Part shown: positions 8,939 to 16,584 of the stretch, one piece after another
Layout: each line of letters starts with the position of its first letter
How positions within the stretch are numbered: the first letter of the stretch is position 1
Origin: Paenibacillus sp. TCA20
Lineage (GTDB): Bacteria > Bacillota > Bacilli > Paenibacillales > Paenibacillaceae
Assembly (NCBI RefSeq): GCF_000732325.1
Contig: NZ_BBIW01000003.1
Coordinates: 124,001 to 188,000 of the forward strand
Direction of reading: 5' to 3'
DNA: 64,000 bases
Made by a program: the position numbers and the translations under genes
The notes under the pieces: generated by a model
What the model was told of the DNA's origin: nothing
Database searches by the model: none
Seen by the model: the letters and a program-made list of their open reading frames with translations, nothing else

Positions 8939-9003
8939 TAGAGGTGTAGTGTAATTCATACCAGAATGAATTCCACCACCTAGAGGTGTAATGTAATTCA
9001 TAC
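8939..9003. repeat. Pair of 23-bp direct repeats with an internal inverted repeat
   Basis: Two copies of a 23-bp unit (8939-8961 and 8981-9003, core AGAGGTGTARTGTAATTCAT) differ at one base and lie 42 bp apart, start to start. The first copy's AATTCAT (8953-8959) can pair with ATGAATT (8966-8972). The array ends 20 bp before the bshC promoter -35, a position suited to an operator. The binding factor is unknown. Confidence 0.6.
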
Positions 9004-9022
9004 TAAGTATATAATTATTACT

Positions 9023-9051
9023 TTGACGGAATATAAACCATTCGGTACAAT
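9023..9051 (+). promoter_or_regulatory. Sigma-A promoter of bshC-ahcY
   Basis: TTGACG (9023-9028), a 17-bp spacer and TACAAT (9046-9051), giving a 5/6 match in each hexamer. Confidence 0.8.
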
Positions 9052-9086
9052 CGAATAAGGCTTTAAATGAATAGGAGGATGACCTC

Positions 9087-10721
9087 ATGAATCTAATTCC
9101 TGAGGCGCTGCGTAGTGGATCACCTCTGGCGGAACATTATTTGCGTTACGATGAAGCCGTGCATCATTTGTACGAGTATAATTTTCGCGACGTTTCCAGC
9201 TACATAGCGCGTGCCGAGTGGCTTGATCGAACCGGAGACACACGAGTAGACCGACAGGCAATTGTTAATTGCCTGCGTATATATAATGAAAGTCGAAATC
9301 CGCACCCTGCAGTGAAGGCATCTCTCACCCGGCTGGCACAGGAGAATGCTTTGGTCGTAACCGGCGGACAGCAGAGTGGATTGTTCACCGGGTCTTTGCT
9401 TGTCATATACAAGGCAGCAACGATTATTAAAGAGGCCAAGATGGCAGAAGAGAAGCTTGGACGTCCTGTCGTGCCCATATTCTGGATTGCCGGCGAGGAC
9501 CACGATTGGGATGAGGTAGATCATACTTACTTGATGAGTTCAGATCTCTCGGTAACCAAAGTCAAAATGCCCGGCAAATATGAAGGGCGTTCTTCCGTGA
9601 GCGATGTTGCCGTAGAGAAGGAGCACTGGATTGCCGCTATTCAGGAGCTGGAAGAGCTGCTGCCTGATTCGGAGAACAAACCGGAACTCATCGCTTCTAT
9701 TAAAGAAGCAGTTCAGGACGAATATACTAGCTTGAGTGATGTGTTTGCCAAATTGCTCGGGCAATTATTCGGTTCGTATGGACTTGTACTTATGGACTCG
9801 GCAGATCCAGAGCTAAGAAAGCTCGAAGTGCCTGTATTCGAACGTATTATCGAAGATAACGACATGCTTGAGCAGTGTTACCACGAGTCTTCCGGCCGGG
9901 TTGTAACCAGCGGCTTCACAATGCAGGCTGATGTTGCCTCCGGAGGAGCAAATTTATTTTATATCCATGAGGGCTCGAGATTGCTGCTATTCAAGGAAGA
10001 CGGTAGATTTGTTGATCGCAAAGGGTATGTCTCTTTTTCCAAAACAGAGCTGCTTGAAATTCTTCATCAGCATCCGGAGCGATTCAGCAACAATGTTCTG
10101 ACCCGGCCCCTAATGCAGGATTCATTATTCCCGGTGCTGTCTACGATACTTGGACATGCCGAGATTGCTTACTGGGCGCTGACCAAAGATGCCTTTCACC
10201 GAATGGGCCTTCGTATGCCAATACTTATGCCGCGTTTGTCATATACGATTTTGGATCATCATATACAGAAGCTGATGGATAAATACGATTTGAATTTTGC
10301 AGATATCCAGTTCACTTTTGATGAGAAGAAAGAAGCCTGGCTGCTCAGCTTGGATGAATTTGATGTTAACGGACAGTTTGAGGATCTAAAGACTTCTTTC
10401 CGCAAGCTGTATGCGCCTTTAATTGAACAGCTCGGTCAGCTGGAGTCGGGACTTGGACGACTGGGATTAACCAACAGCGAGAAAATAGAAGAGCAGATTG
10501 AATATATGCAAAAGAGAACGAAGCAGGCCATTGCACAGCGACATGATGCTTCACTTAAGCAATGGGATTGTATAGAAAGATCACTGTTCCCTTCAAAACG
10601 ACCGCAGGAAAGAGTCTACAATGCTTACTATTACCTTAACCGGTATGGAACGGGCTGGTTGAAGGAATTAATGGAGGTTCCTGCTGATATGAGCGGTAAC
10701 CATCATATTTTGTATATATAA
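9087..10721 (+). CDS. bshC: Bacillithiol biosynthesis cysteine-adding enzyme BshC
   Basis: BshC joins cysteine to glucosaminyl-malate in the last step of bacillithiol synthesis. The protein has 544 residues, the usual size. Family landmarks seen are VVTGGQQSGLFTGSLL (about 89-104), FWIAGEDHDWDEVDHTYL (about 132-149) and the C-terminal GNHHILYI. In B. subtilis the same gene (yllA) lies directly before mraZ. ATG 9087 follows AGGAGG at 9072-9077. The ahcY gene begins 13 bp downstream and its ribosome site lies in that gap, so the two probably share the promoter at 9023. Confidence 0.92.
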   Translation: MNLIPEALRSGSPLAEHYLRYDEAVHHLYEYNFRDVSSYIARAEWLDRTGDTRVDRQAIVNCLRIYNESRNPHPAVKASLTRLAQENALVVTGGQQSGLFTGSLLVIYKAATIIKEAKMAEEKLGRPVVPIFWIAGEDHDWDEVDHTYLMSSDLSVTKVKMPGKYEGRSSVSDVAVEKEHWIAAIQELEELLPDSENKPELIASIKEAVQDEYTSLSDVFAKLLGQLFGSYGLVLMDSADPELRKLEVPVFERIIEDNDMLEQCYHESSGRVVTSGFTMQADVASGGANLFYIHEGSRLLLFKEDGRFVDRKGYVSFSKTELLEILHQHPERFSNNVLTRPLMQDSLFPVLSTILGHAEIAYWALTKDAFHRMGLRMPILMPRLSYTILDHHIQKLMDKYDLNFADIQFTFDEKKEAWLLSLDEFDVNGQFEDLKTSFRKLYAPLIEQLGQLESGLGRLGLTNSEKIEEQIEYMQKRTKQAIAQRHDASLKQWDCIERSLFPSKRPQERVYNAYYYLNRYGTGWLKELMEVPADMSGNHHILYI

Positions 10722-10734
10722 TTGGAGGAACAAG

Positions 10735-12000
10735 ATGAGCACGGATGTGATTAAGAACAGTATCGTTGCAGATATGAACCTGGCCCCTGAAGGACATCTG
10801 AAGATTGATTGGGTGGAGGCTCATATGCCGGTATTGAACCGGGTGCGTAAGGAGTTTGAAGCAGATCTGCCCTTTAAGGGACTTAAAGTGACGATTTGCC
10901 TTCACTTAGAAGCTAAAACAGCGTATCTTGCGAAGGTTATACAGGCGGGCGGTGCTGAAGTAACGATTACGGGAAGCAATCCACTGTCTACTCAGGATGA
11001 TGTATGTGCAGCATTGGTGGAGGACGGTATCACGGTGTTTGCCAAATATAATCCTGATCCGGTGGAATATAAGAATTTGATCCTGAAATCACTGGAGACG
11101 AAGCCTGACTTCATTATTGATGATGGTGGAGATCTTGTAACCATTCTGCATTCCGAGCGTCCGGATCTGCTGGAGACGATTCGCGGGGGAGCAGAAGAAA
11201 CGACAACGGGTATTATTAAGCTGAAAGCCCTCGAAAAACAGAAGGTGTTAAACTTGCCGATGGTGGCTGTAAATGACGCATATTGCAAACACTTATTCGA
11301 CAATCGTTATGGGACAGGGCAATCTGCCTTTGATGGAATAATCCGGACTACAAATCTTGTCGTTGCCGGAAGTACTGTCGTAGTCGTCGGATATGGCTGG
11401 TGCGGTAAGGGCGTTGCGATGCGTGCCAAGGGACTTGGTGCGAATGTTATCGTAACTGAAGTGGATGCCATCAAGGCTGTTGAAGCTCATATGGATGGAT
11501 TCCGTGTCATGCCGATGGTCGAGGCAGCTAAGCTGGGTGATTTCTTCATCACGGTAACCGGAAACAAGGCTGTTATTACAGGTGAGCATTTTGATGTCAT
11601 GAAGGATGGTGCCGTGCTGGCGAATGCGGGACATTTTGATGTGGAAGTGAGCATACCTGAGCTGAAGAAGCGTTCTACATCAGTACGGACGGTGCGGAAA
11701 AACATTGAGGAATACCAGTTTGCAGATGGGCGCAAAATGTATCTGTTAGCAGAAGGACGTCTCGTGAACCTGGCTGCGGCAGATGGGCATCCGGCTGAGA
11801 TCATGGACACGACTTTTGCCCTACAAGCACTGGGGCTCCGGTATGTAAGGGAAAATTATGAAACTCTCGAACCGGCAGTAATTAACGTCCCTTATGAGAT
11901 TGATGAGAAGGTAGCCAGGTACAAGCTGGAGAGCCTGAACATCGAGCTAGACACATTGACCGATGAACAAGTTCAATACTTGGACAGCTGGAACGTCTAA
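10735..12000 (+). CDS. ahcY: Adenosylhomocysteinase (S-adenosylhomocysteine hydrolase)
   Basis: This NAD-dependent enzyme splits S-adenosylhomocysteine into adenosine and homocysteine, removing the inhibitor left by SAM-dependent methyltransferases. The 421 residues include the substrate-side stretch GSNPLSTQDD (about 82-91), DDGGDLV, EETTTGI, NDAYCKHLFDNRYGTGQS and the NAD-binding VVVGYGWCGKGVAMRAKGLG. It is the shorter form, lacking the insertion of the eukaryotic and many proteobacterial enzymes, as in archaeal and thermophile homologues. It is not found here in B. subtilis, which uses the Pfs/LuxS route. Being joined to bshC is of interest because homocysteine can feed cysteine and hence bacillithiol; that link is inference. 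A strong terminator ends the unit. Confidence 0.92.
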   Translation: MSTDVIKNSIVADMNLAPEGHLKIDWVEAHMPVLNRVRKEFEADLPFKGLKVTICLHLEAKTAYLAKVIQAGGAEVTITGSNPLSTQDDVCAALVEDGITVFAKYNPDPVEYKNLILKSLETKPDFIIDDGGDLVTILHSERPDLLETIRGGAEETTTGIIKLKALEKQKVLNLPMVAVNDAYCKHLFDNRYGTGQSAFDGIIRTTNLVVAGSTVVVVGYGWCGKGVAMRAKGLGANVIVTEVDAIKAVEAHMDGFRVMPMVEAAKLGDFFITVTGNKAVITGEHFDVMKDGAVLANAGHFDVEVSIPELKKRSTSVRTVRKNIEEYQFADGRKMYLLAEGRLVNLAAADGHPAEIMDTTFALQALGLRYVRENYETLEPAVINVPYEIDEKVARYKLESLNIELDTLTDEQVQYLDSWNV

Positions 12001-12056
12001 CCTATGAAATGCTGAGCTGGGAATGCTTGGTACATGAAATATGGAATTGGAACGCC

Positions 12057-12109
12057 AAAGAGTGATGCTTATAAAAGCCGTATCCGGCTTTTGGCATCGC
12101 TCTTTTTTG
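12057..12109 (+). terminator. Rho-independent terminator after ahcY
   Basis: A two-part stem: outer AAAGAGTGATGC with GCATCGCTCTTT, inner AAAAGCCG with CGGCTTTT, followed by six T. It separates bshC-ahcY from the dcw cluster. Confidence 0.9.
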
Positions 12110-12193
12110 CTATGAGCGAACCTGATTTTTCAACCTGAGTCAAGGTAGCTTTCTAACATCTCTTCCAAAAAGTTTCATATGCAGAGAAGGGTT

Positions 12194-12222
12194 TTGATTT
12201 TTCAAAGCGAATCAATTATGCT
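12194..12222 (+). promoter_or_regulatory. Putative sigma-A promoter of the dcw cluster
   Basis: TTGATT (12194-12199), a 17-bp spacer and TATGCT (12217-12222). It lies directly in front of the MraZ boxes, which would overlap the transcription start. Confidence 0.6.
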
Positions 12223-12223
12223 T

Positions 12224-12271
12224 AAGTGGTGGAAAGTGGAGCAAAGTGGTGAGCAGGAGCTAAGGAGTGGT
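12224..12271 (+). promoter_or_regulatory. MraZ operator: AAAGTGG boxes with 10-bp spacing
   Basis: AAGTGGT (12224), AAAGTGGA (12233) and AAAGTGGT (12243) are spaced one helical turn apart, and a weaker GGAGTGGT lies at 12264. MraZ is known to bind arrays of such GTGG-type repeats in front of its own operon, so autoregulation of the dcw cluster is expected. Confidence 0.8.
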
Positions 12272-12276
12272 AGACA

Positions 12277-12714
12277 ATGTTTATGGGGGAGTTCCAGCAT
12301 AGCATTGACGATAAAGGCCGAATGATTATTCCGGCCAAATTCCGTGACGCTCTCGGCCCGAGCTTTGTTGTCACTCGCGGATTGGACCAGTGTTTGTTCG
12401 TATATCCAATGAATGAATGGTCCATTCTGGAGCAGAAGCTGAAGGCTCTGCCGCTAATGAAATCCGATGCGCGTGCTTTTACCCGGTTTTTTTTCTCAGG
12501 AGCGACTGAATGCGAGCTTGATAAACAGGGCAGGGTAAATTTACCGATGAATTTACGCGATTACGCCAAGATGGACAAGGAATGCGTCGTACTCGGTGTA
12601 TCCAATCGGGTAGAGATCTGGAGCAAAGGCATATGGGAACAATATTACAGCCAATCTGAAGAAACGTTTAACGACATTGCCGAAAAGCTGGTCGATTTCA
12701 ATTTTGAGTTTTAG
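12277..12714 (+). CDS. mraZ: Transcriptional regulator MraZ
   Basis: MraZ is a ring-forming DNA-binding protein that represses or tunes its own division operon. The 145 residues hold two AbrB-like halves, each with the DxxGR signature: [14 protein letters not shown] (about 11-24) and [14 protein letters not shown] (about 82-95). The start MFMGEFQHS at ATG 12277 has AAGGAG at 12262-12267, 9 nt upstream. Its own operator boxes lie directly in front. First gene of the cluster; rsmH follows after 47 bp. Confidence 0.95.
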   Translation: MFMGEFQHSIDDKGRMIIPAKFRDALGPSFVVTRGLDQCLFVYPMNEWSILEQKLKALPLMKSDARAFTRFFFSGATECELDKQGRVNLPMNLRDYAKMDKECVVLGVSNRVEIWSKGIWEQYYSQSEETFNDIAEKLVDFNFEF

Positions 12715-12761
12715 GATTTATGAACAATCCGTAATTACAAAAATGTCTGGAGGACAAACAA

Positions 12762-13712
12762 GTGTTTCACCACATTACCGTACTCAAAGAAGAAGCAACC
12801 GAAGGCCTTAACATCAAGCAGGACGGGATTTACGTGGACTGCACATTAGGCGGGGCAGGACATAGCTCGCTGATTGCCTCACGACTGGGACCCGAGGGAC
12901 GACTGATCGCCTTCGATCAGGATGACTGGGCACTTGAAAATGCAAAAGAAAGACTCGGAGAATTTGGGTCCAAGGTTACACTTGTTAAGACCAATTTCAG
13001 AGACCTCACTGCGGTATTAAGTGAACTGGATGTTCCGATGACTGAAGGAATTCCTCAAGTCGATGGCATTCTGTACGATCTGGGAGTATCTTCTCCACAG
13101 TTTGATGAAGGCGAGCGGGGATTCAGCTACAATCACGATGCGCCGCTTGATATGCGTATGGATCAGTCAGGTGATCTAACAGCAAGAGACATTATAAACG
13201 AGTGGTCTGAAGAAGAAATTGCTCGAATTTTGTATGTTTATGGCGAAGAAAAGTTTTCAAGACGGATTTCAAGGGTAATAGTTGAAAAAAGGCAATCTGC
13301 AGCTATTGAAACTACGGGCGAATTAGTCGATATCATTAAAGAAGGTATTCCGGCAGCTGCCAGAAGAACGGGCGGACATCCTGCCAAACGGAGCTTCCAA
13401 GCTTTGCGAATCGCCGTGAATGATGAGCTCGGTGCGTTTGAGGAGGCTTTGCATCAAGCAGTTCGCTGCTTGAAACCAGGCGGCAGAGTATCTGTTATTA
13501 CGTTTCATTCCCTGGAAGACAGGATATGCAAACAGATTTTTAGCAGTTATTTGGAGAAATGTACATGCCCACCTGACTTCCCGTTATGTGTATGCGGCGG
13601 TAAAGGGACGCTCAAGCTCGTTAATCGCAAGCCGATTGTGCCGAGCGAGGCGGAACTTGCGCAGAACCCCAGAGCGCGTTCAGCTAAGCTGCGTGTAGCG
13701 GAGAAATTGTAA
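12762..13712 (+). CDS. rsmH: 16S rRNA (cytosine-1402-N4)-methyltransferase RsmH
   Basis: RsmH (MraW) methylates C1402 in the decoding centre of 16S rRNA with SAM. The protein has 316 residues; the SAM-binding start [19 protein letters not shown] (about 24-42) and IAFDQD are clear, as are [11 protein letters not shown] and the C-terminal [20 protein letters not shown]. The start is GTG 12762 (MFHHITVL), with GGAGG about 9 nt upstream. Standard second gene of the dcw cluster. Confidence 0.95.
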   Translation: MFHHITVLKEEATEGLNIKQDGIYVDCTLGGAGHSSLIASRLGPEGRLIAFDQDDWALENAKERLGEFGSKVTLVKTNFRDLTAVLSELDVPMTEGIPQVDGILYDLGVSSPQFDEGERGFSYNHDAPLDMRMDQSGDLTARDIINEWSEEEIARILYVYGEEKFSRRISRVIVEKRQSAAIETTGELVDIIKEGIPAAARRTGGHPAKRSFQALRIAVNDELGAFEEALHQAVRCLKPGGRVSVITFHSLEDRICKQIFSSYLEKCTCPPDFPLCVCGGKGTLKLVNRKPIVPSEAELAQNPRARSAKLRVAEKL

Positions 13713-13736
13713 TTAGAAACGTAAGGAGAGTCGAAT

Positions 13737-14159
13737 ATGGCCTATACACGTGGCAACCTGGCAGTTAAGGAAAGAGTGCAGGAGCAGCAAGCACAGCCCC
13801 AGCGGTATAAAGAGACGACAAAAGTCGTTACTCGAAGGACAGGTCTGCCGACAAGAGAGAAGCTGCTGTATCTGATATCTGTGATCGTATGTGTCGTTGT
13901 TGTCAGTGTTATGGTTGGCAGATACGTGAACATCTATGACCTCAACAAGCAGACGCATACTGTCGAACAAGCAACGGTATTAGCCAATAAAGAAATTGCT
14001 GTTCTGGACGTTCATAAGGAGAAGCTGGAGAACGAGATCGTAGCGAAAGCGCGCGAGCTTGGTTACGTGGAGCAAACTTCGGATCGTGACGTGATTCGAG
14101 TGCCGAGAACTGCAGTTAGTCCGACTTCATCTGAACAAGGCTCTTCAGACGGCAAGTAA
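13737..14159 (+). CDS. ftsL: Cell division protein FtsL
   Basis: A 140-residue bitopic membrane protein: basic cytoplasmic N-terminus (1-43), one membrane helix (about 44-62, LLYLISVIVCVVVVSVMVG) and an outer coiled coil (about 70-105) where FtsL pairs with DivIC and contacts DivIB. The sequence is fast-evolving, as usual, so the call rests on topology and on position between rsmH and pbpB. The C-terminal 25 residues are Ser/Thr-rich and probably disordered. Confidence 0.88.
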   Translation: MAYTRGNLAVKERVQEQQAQPQRYKETTKVVTRRTGLPTREKLLYLISVIVCVVVVSVMVGRYVNIYDLNKQTHTVEQATVLANKEIAVLDVHKEKLENEIVAKARELGYVEQTSDRDVIRVPRTAVSPTSSEQGSSDGK

Positions 14160-14179
14160 GAAATGTGAGGTTTTGGACT

Positions 14180-16477
14180 ATGGGGAAAATCAATAAAAGA
14201 ATAAAACTTCGCACGTTACTCATTGGAGGGATCATCACCCTCTTTTTTCTTGTACTTATGGGCAGAGTCTTCTGGATCCAAGTGGTCAACGCAGGCGTCT
14301 GGCAGGACTATGCCGCTCAATTGATAGAGAATTCCAAGACGATCCCGGCAAAGAGGGGGACAATTACAGACCGCAATGACAATGTTCTGGCCACGGATGC
14401 GCCTGCCTATACAGTAGCGGTAAATCCGGAGCTCATTCATGAGAAGGAGATTGAAGACGTAGTCGTCGAGGGTCTTCATGAATTGCTGGGCAAGGATGAA
14501 GCAGGGCTGAGGGAGGATATCACGGCTACAAGAGAAAACGGCAGCCTCAGGCCGCATAGAGAAGTACGCAGCGAGGGTTATAAGATTGATCAGGAGTTAA
14601 GAGATAAGGTCGAAGAATTTCGAGATGAGCTGGACAAGGAATACGGTGCGAAGAATGCCATCGTATTAATGGATGAGTCCAAGCGCTTCTATCCTAGAGA
14701 TAATTTGGCATCCCATGTGCTTGGTTACTTGAATAAAGAGGGAGACCCGGTTTATGGGCTTGAGCTGTACTACGATGAAGAGCTCAAAGGAACCGATGGC
14801 AAGCTTCTATATCAGAAGGATGGTATAGGTCTTGAGCTGACGAACTCGGACAGTGCCTATACAGCACCGCAGAATGGTAAAAAGTTAAAGCTGACCATTG
14901 ATGATACGATACAGTACTACATCGAGGAAGCGATGAAGGAAGCTTATGATAAATATGATCCGATCAGTATGACCGTCATTGCAGCCGATCCGAATACGAT
15001 GGAGATTCTGGGCATGGCAAATCTGCCGAATTATAATCCGAACTCCTATTGGGAAACACCAGACAATTATTACAATCATGCGATTCAATCCATCTATGAG
15101 CCGGGATCTACGTTTAAGATCGTGACACTGGCTGCTGCGGTTGAGGAGAAATTGTTTAATCCGAATGCGACCTTTGAATCAGGTAGTATTCAGGTTGGCG
15201 GCAGAAATATTAGTGATATTAGTCGCAATTGGGGGACAATCAGTTACTTAGAGGGTGTAAAACGCTCCAGTAACGTCGCCTTTGTCAACCTTGGTTACAA
15301 AATGCTCGGTGGAGAGAAGCTTCGCGATTATATTGATAAATTTGGTTTTGGTGTGAAGACCGGCATTGATCTTCCAACGGAGTCCGCTTCGCCGATCAGA
15401 GAGCTGGTATATGCTGCAGATATTGCGGCTGCTTCCTATGGTCATGGCCTTGTACAGGTAACCCCTATTCAGCAGGTAGCTGCTGTTTCGGCTATAGCTA
15501 ATGGTGGTAAGCTGCTTGAGCCGCATCTGGTGAAAGAAATATCAGATCCAAACAACGGTGAGGCAGAGTCAATTCAGCCAAAAGAAATACGTCAGGTGAT
15601 ATCACCGGAAACAGCAAGAACGGTCGGTAGTTACTTGGAGCAGGTTGTTGCCGATCAGGATCATGGATCAGGCCGTTATGCCTACATTGATGGCTACCGT
15701 GTAGCCGGCAAAACAGGGACAGCGATTAAATACATTAACGGAGAATACGATCATACGAAGTCCGTCGTTTCCTTTATCGGCTACGCACCTGTGGATGATC
15801 CTAAAATCGCAATGCTGGTTATGATTGACGAACCTAACGATCCAAACCTGGGAGGCGGTTCAGGAGCGGCTCCAATATTCAAAGAAATCATGTCTAAATC
15901 ACTCACTTATCTCGGTGTTCCGAAGGAAGCTGTAACCAGCGAGGATGGAGCAGAGAGCACACAGCAGCTGGTACGCAAAAAAGCGCCTGATCTGGTGGGC
16001 AAATCCGGTAAGGATGCTCGGGCACAGCTCTTGGAAGAGGGGATTGCCTATGAGACGCTCGGCAAGGGGAGCAAAGTGATCCAGCAGTATCCAAAGGCGG
16101 GAGCCGAGCTTACTGCTGGACAGCGAATCTACCTGCTTACTGAGCAGAGCGACACCATGGAAATTCCGGATTTGACAGGCGAATCTTTACGTGATGCGCT
16201 GGAAGTCCTAACCTTGCTTAAGGTGGGAGTCAGAGTTGAGGGTGAAGGTTATGTCACCAAGCAAAAAGTGGAAGTGACAGGAGAAAATCGTACGGCAGTA
16301 CTTACACTGCAGACAGCGAAGGATGCTGTAACTGGTGAATCCACGGAGGGATCAGCAGATGAGGAAGGAAGCGCAGCCGATGAACAGGCGGCTGATCCCG
16401 ATAACTCAGAGCCTGACAATTCCGATGCCGAAGATGCGGATACATCGAACACAGCTGCAGGCAGTCCAGAAGAATGA
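14180..16477 (+). CDS. pbpB: Septal transpeptidase, penicillin-binding protein 2B type with PASTA domains
   Basis: A class B PBP that cross-links septal peptidoglycan. With ATG 14180 it has 765 residues: a membrane anchor (about 12-32), dimerisation domain, transpeptidase domain with nucleophile Ser310 (STFK), S363-S364-N365 and K511-T512-G513, two PASTA domains (about 595-650 and 655-705), and an acidic Ser/Glu/Asp tail of some 50 residues. GTGAGG at 14165-14170 acts as the ribosome site for ATG 14180; the GTG within it is an alternative start five codons earlier. It lacks the paired cysteines of SpoVD and sits in the pbpB position, so it is taken as the vegetative septal enzyme, acting with FtsL, DivIB and an FtsW-family glycosyltransferase. 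Confidence 0.93.
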   Translation: MGKINKRIKLRTLLIGGIITLFFLVLMGRVFWIQVVNAGVWQDYAAQLIENSKTIPAKRGTITDRNDNVLATDAPAYTVAVNPELIHEKEIEDVVVEGLHELLGKDEAGLREDITATRENGSLRPHREVRSEGYKIDQELRDKVEEFRDELDKEYGAKNAIVLMDESKRFYPRDNLASHVLGYLNKEGDPVYGLELYYDEELKGTDGKLLYQKDGIGLELTNSDSAYTAPQNGKKLKLTIDDTIQYYIEEAMKEAYDKYDPISMTVIAADPNTMEILGMANLPNYNPNSYWETPDNYYNHAIQSIYEPGSTFKIVTLAAAVEEKLFNPNATFESGSIQVGGRNISDISRNWGTISYLEGVKRSSNVAFVNLGYKMLGGEKLRDYIDKFGFGVKTGIDLPTESASPIRELVYAADIAAASYGHGLVQVTPIQQVAAVSAIANGGKLLEPHLVKEISDPNNGEAESIQPKEIRQVISPETARTVGSYLEQVVADQDHGSGRYAYIDGYRVAGKTGTAIKYINGEYDHTKSVVSFIGYAPVDDPKIAMLVMIDEPNDPNLGGGSGAAPIFKEIMSKSLTYLGVPKEAVTSEDGAESTQQLVRKKAPDLVGKSGKDARAQLLEEGIAYETLGKGSKVIQQYPKAGAELTAGQRIYLLTEQSDTMEIPDLTGESLRDALEVLTLLKVGVRVEGEGYVTKQKVEVTGENRTAVLTLQTAKDAVTGESTEGSADEEGSAADEQAADPDNSEPDNSDAEDADTSNTAAGSPEE

Positions 16478-16584
16478 GACGGTAACGTAATAGAGTAAAG
16501 CTTGTTCTATTCCCTGGTTGTCCCGAATATTCATGATTAAGCATGTCATTGTGAATACGAAAGACAAGTAGGGGGGAGATACAT

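Noticed and set aside
16500..16584. A sigma-E promoter before spoVD
   Set aside because: GAATATT and CATGATT resemble a -35, but no -10 near CATACAnT at the right distance was found.
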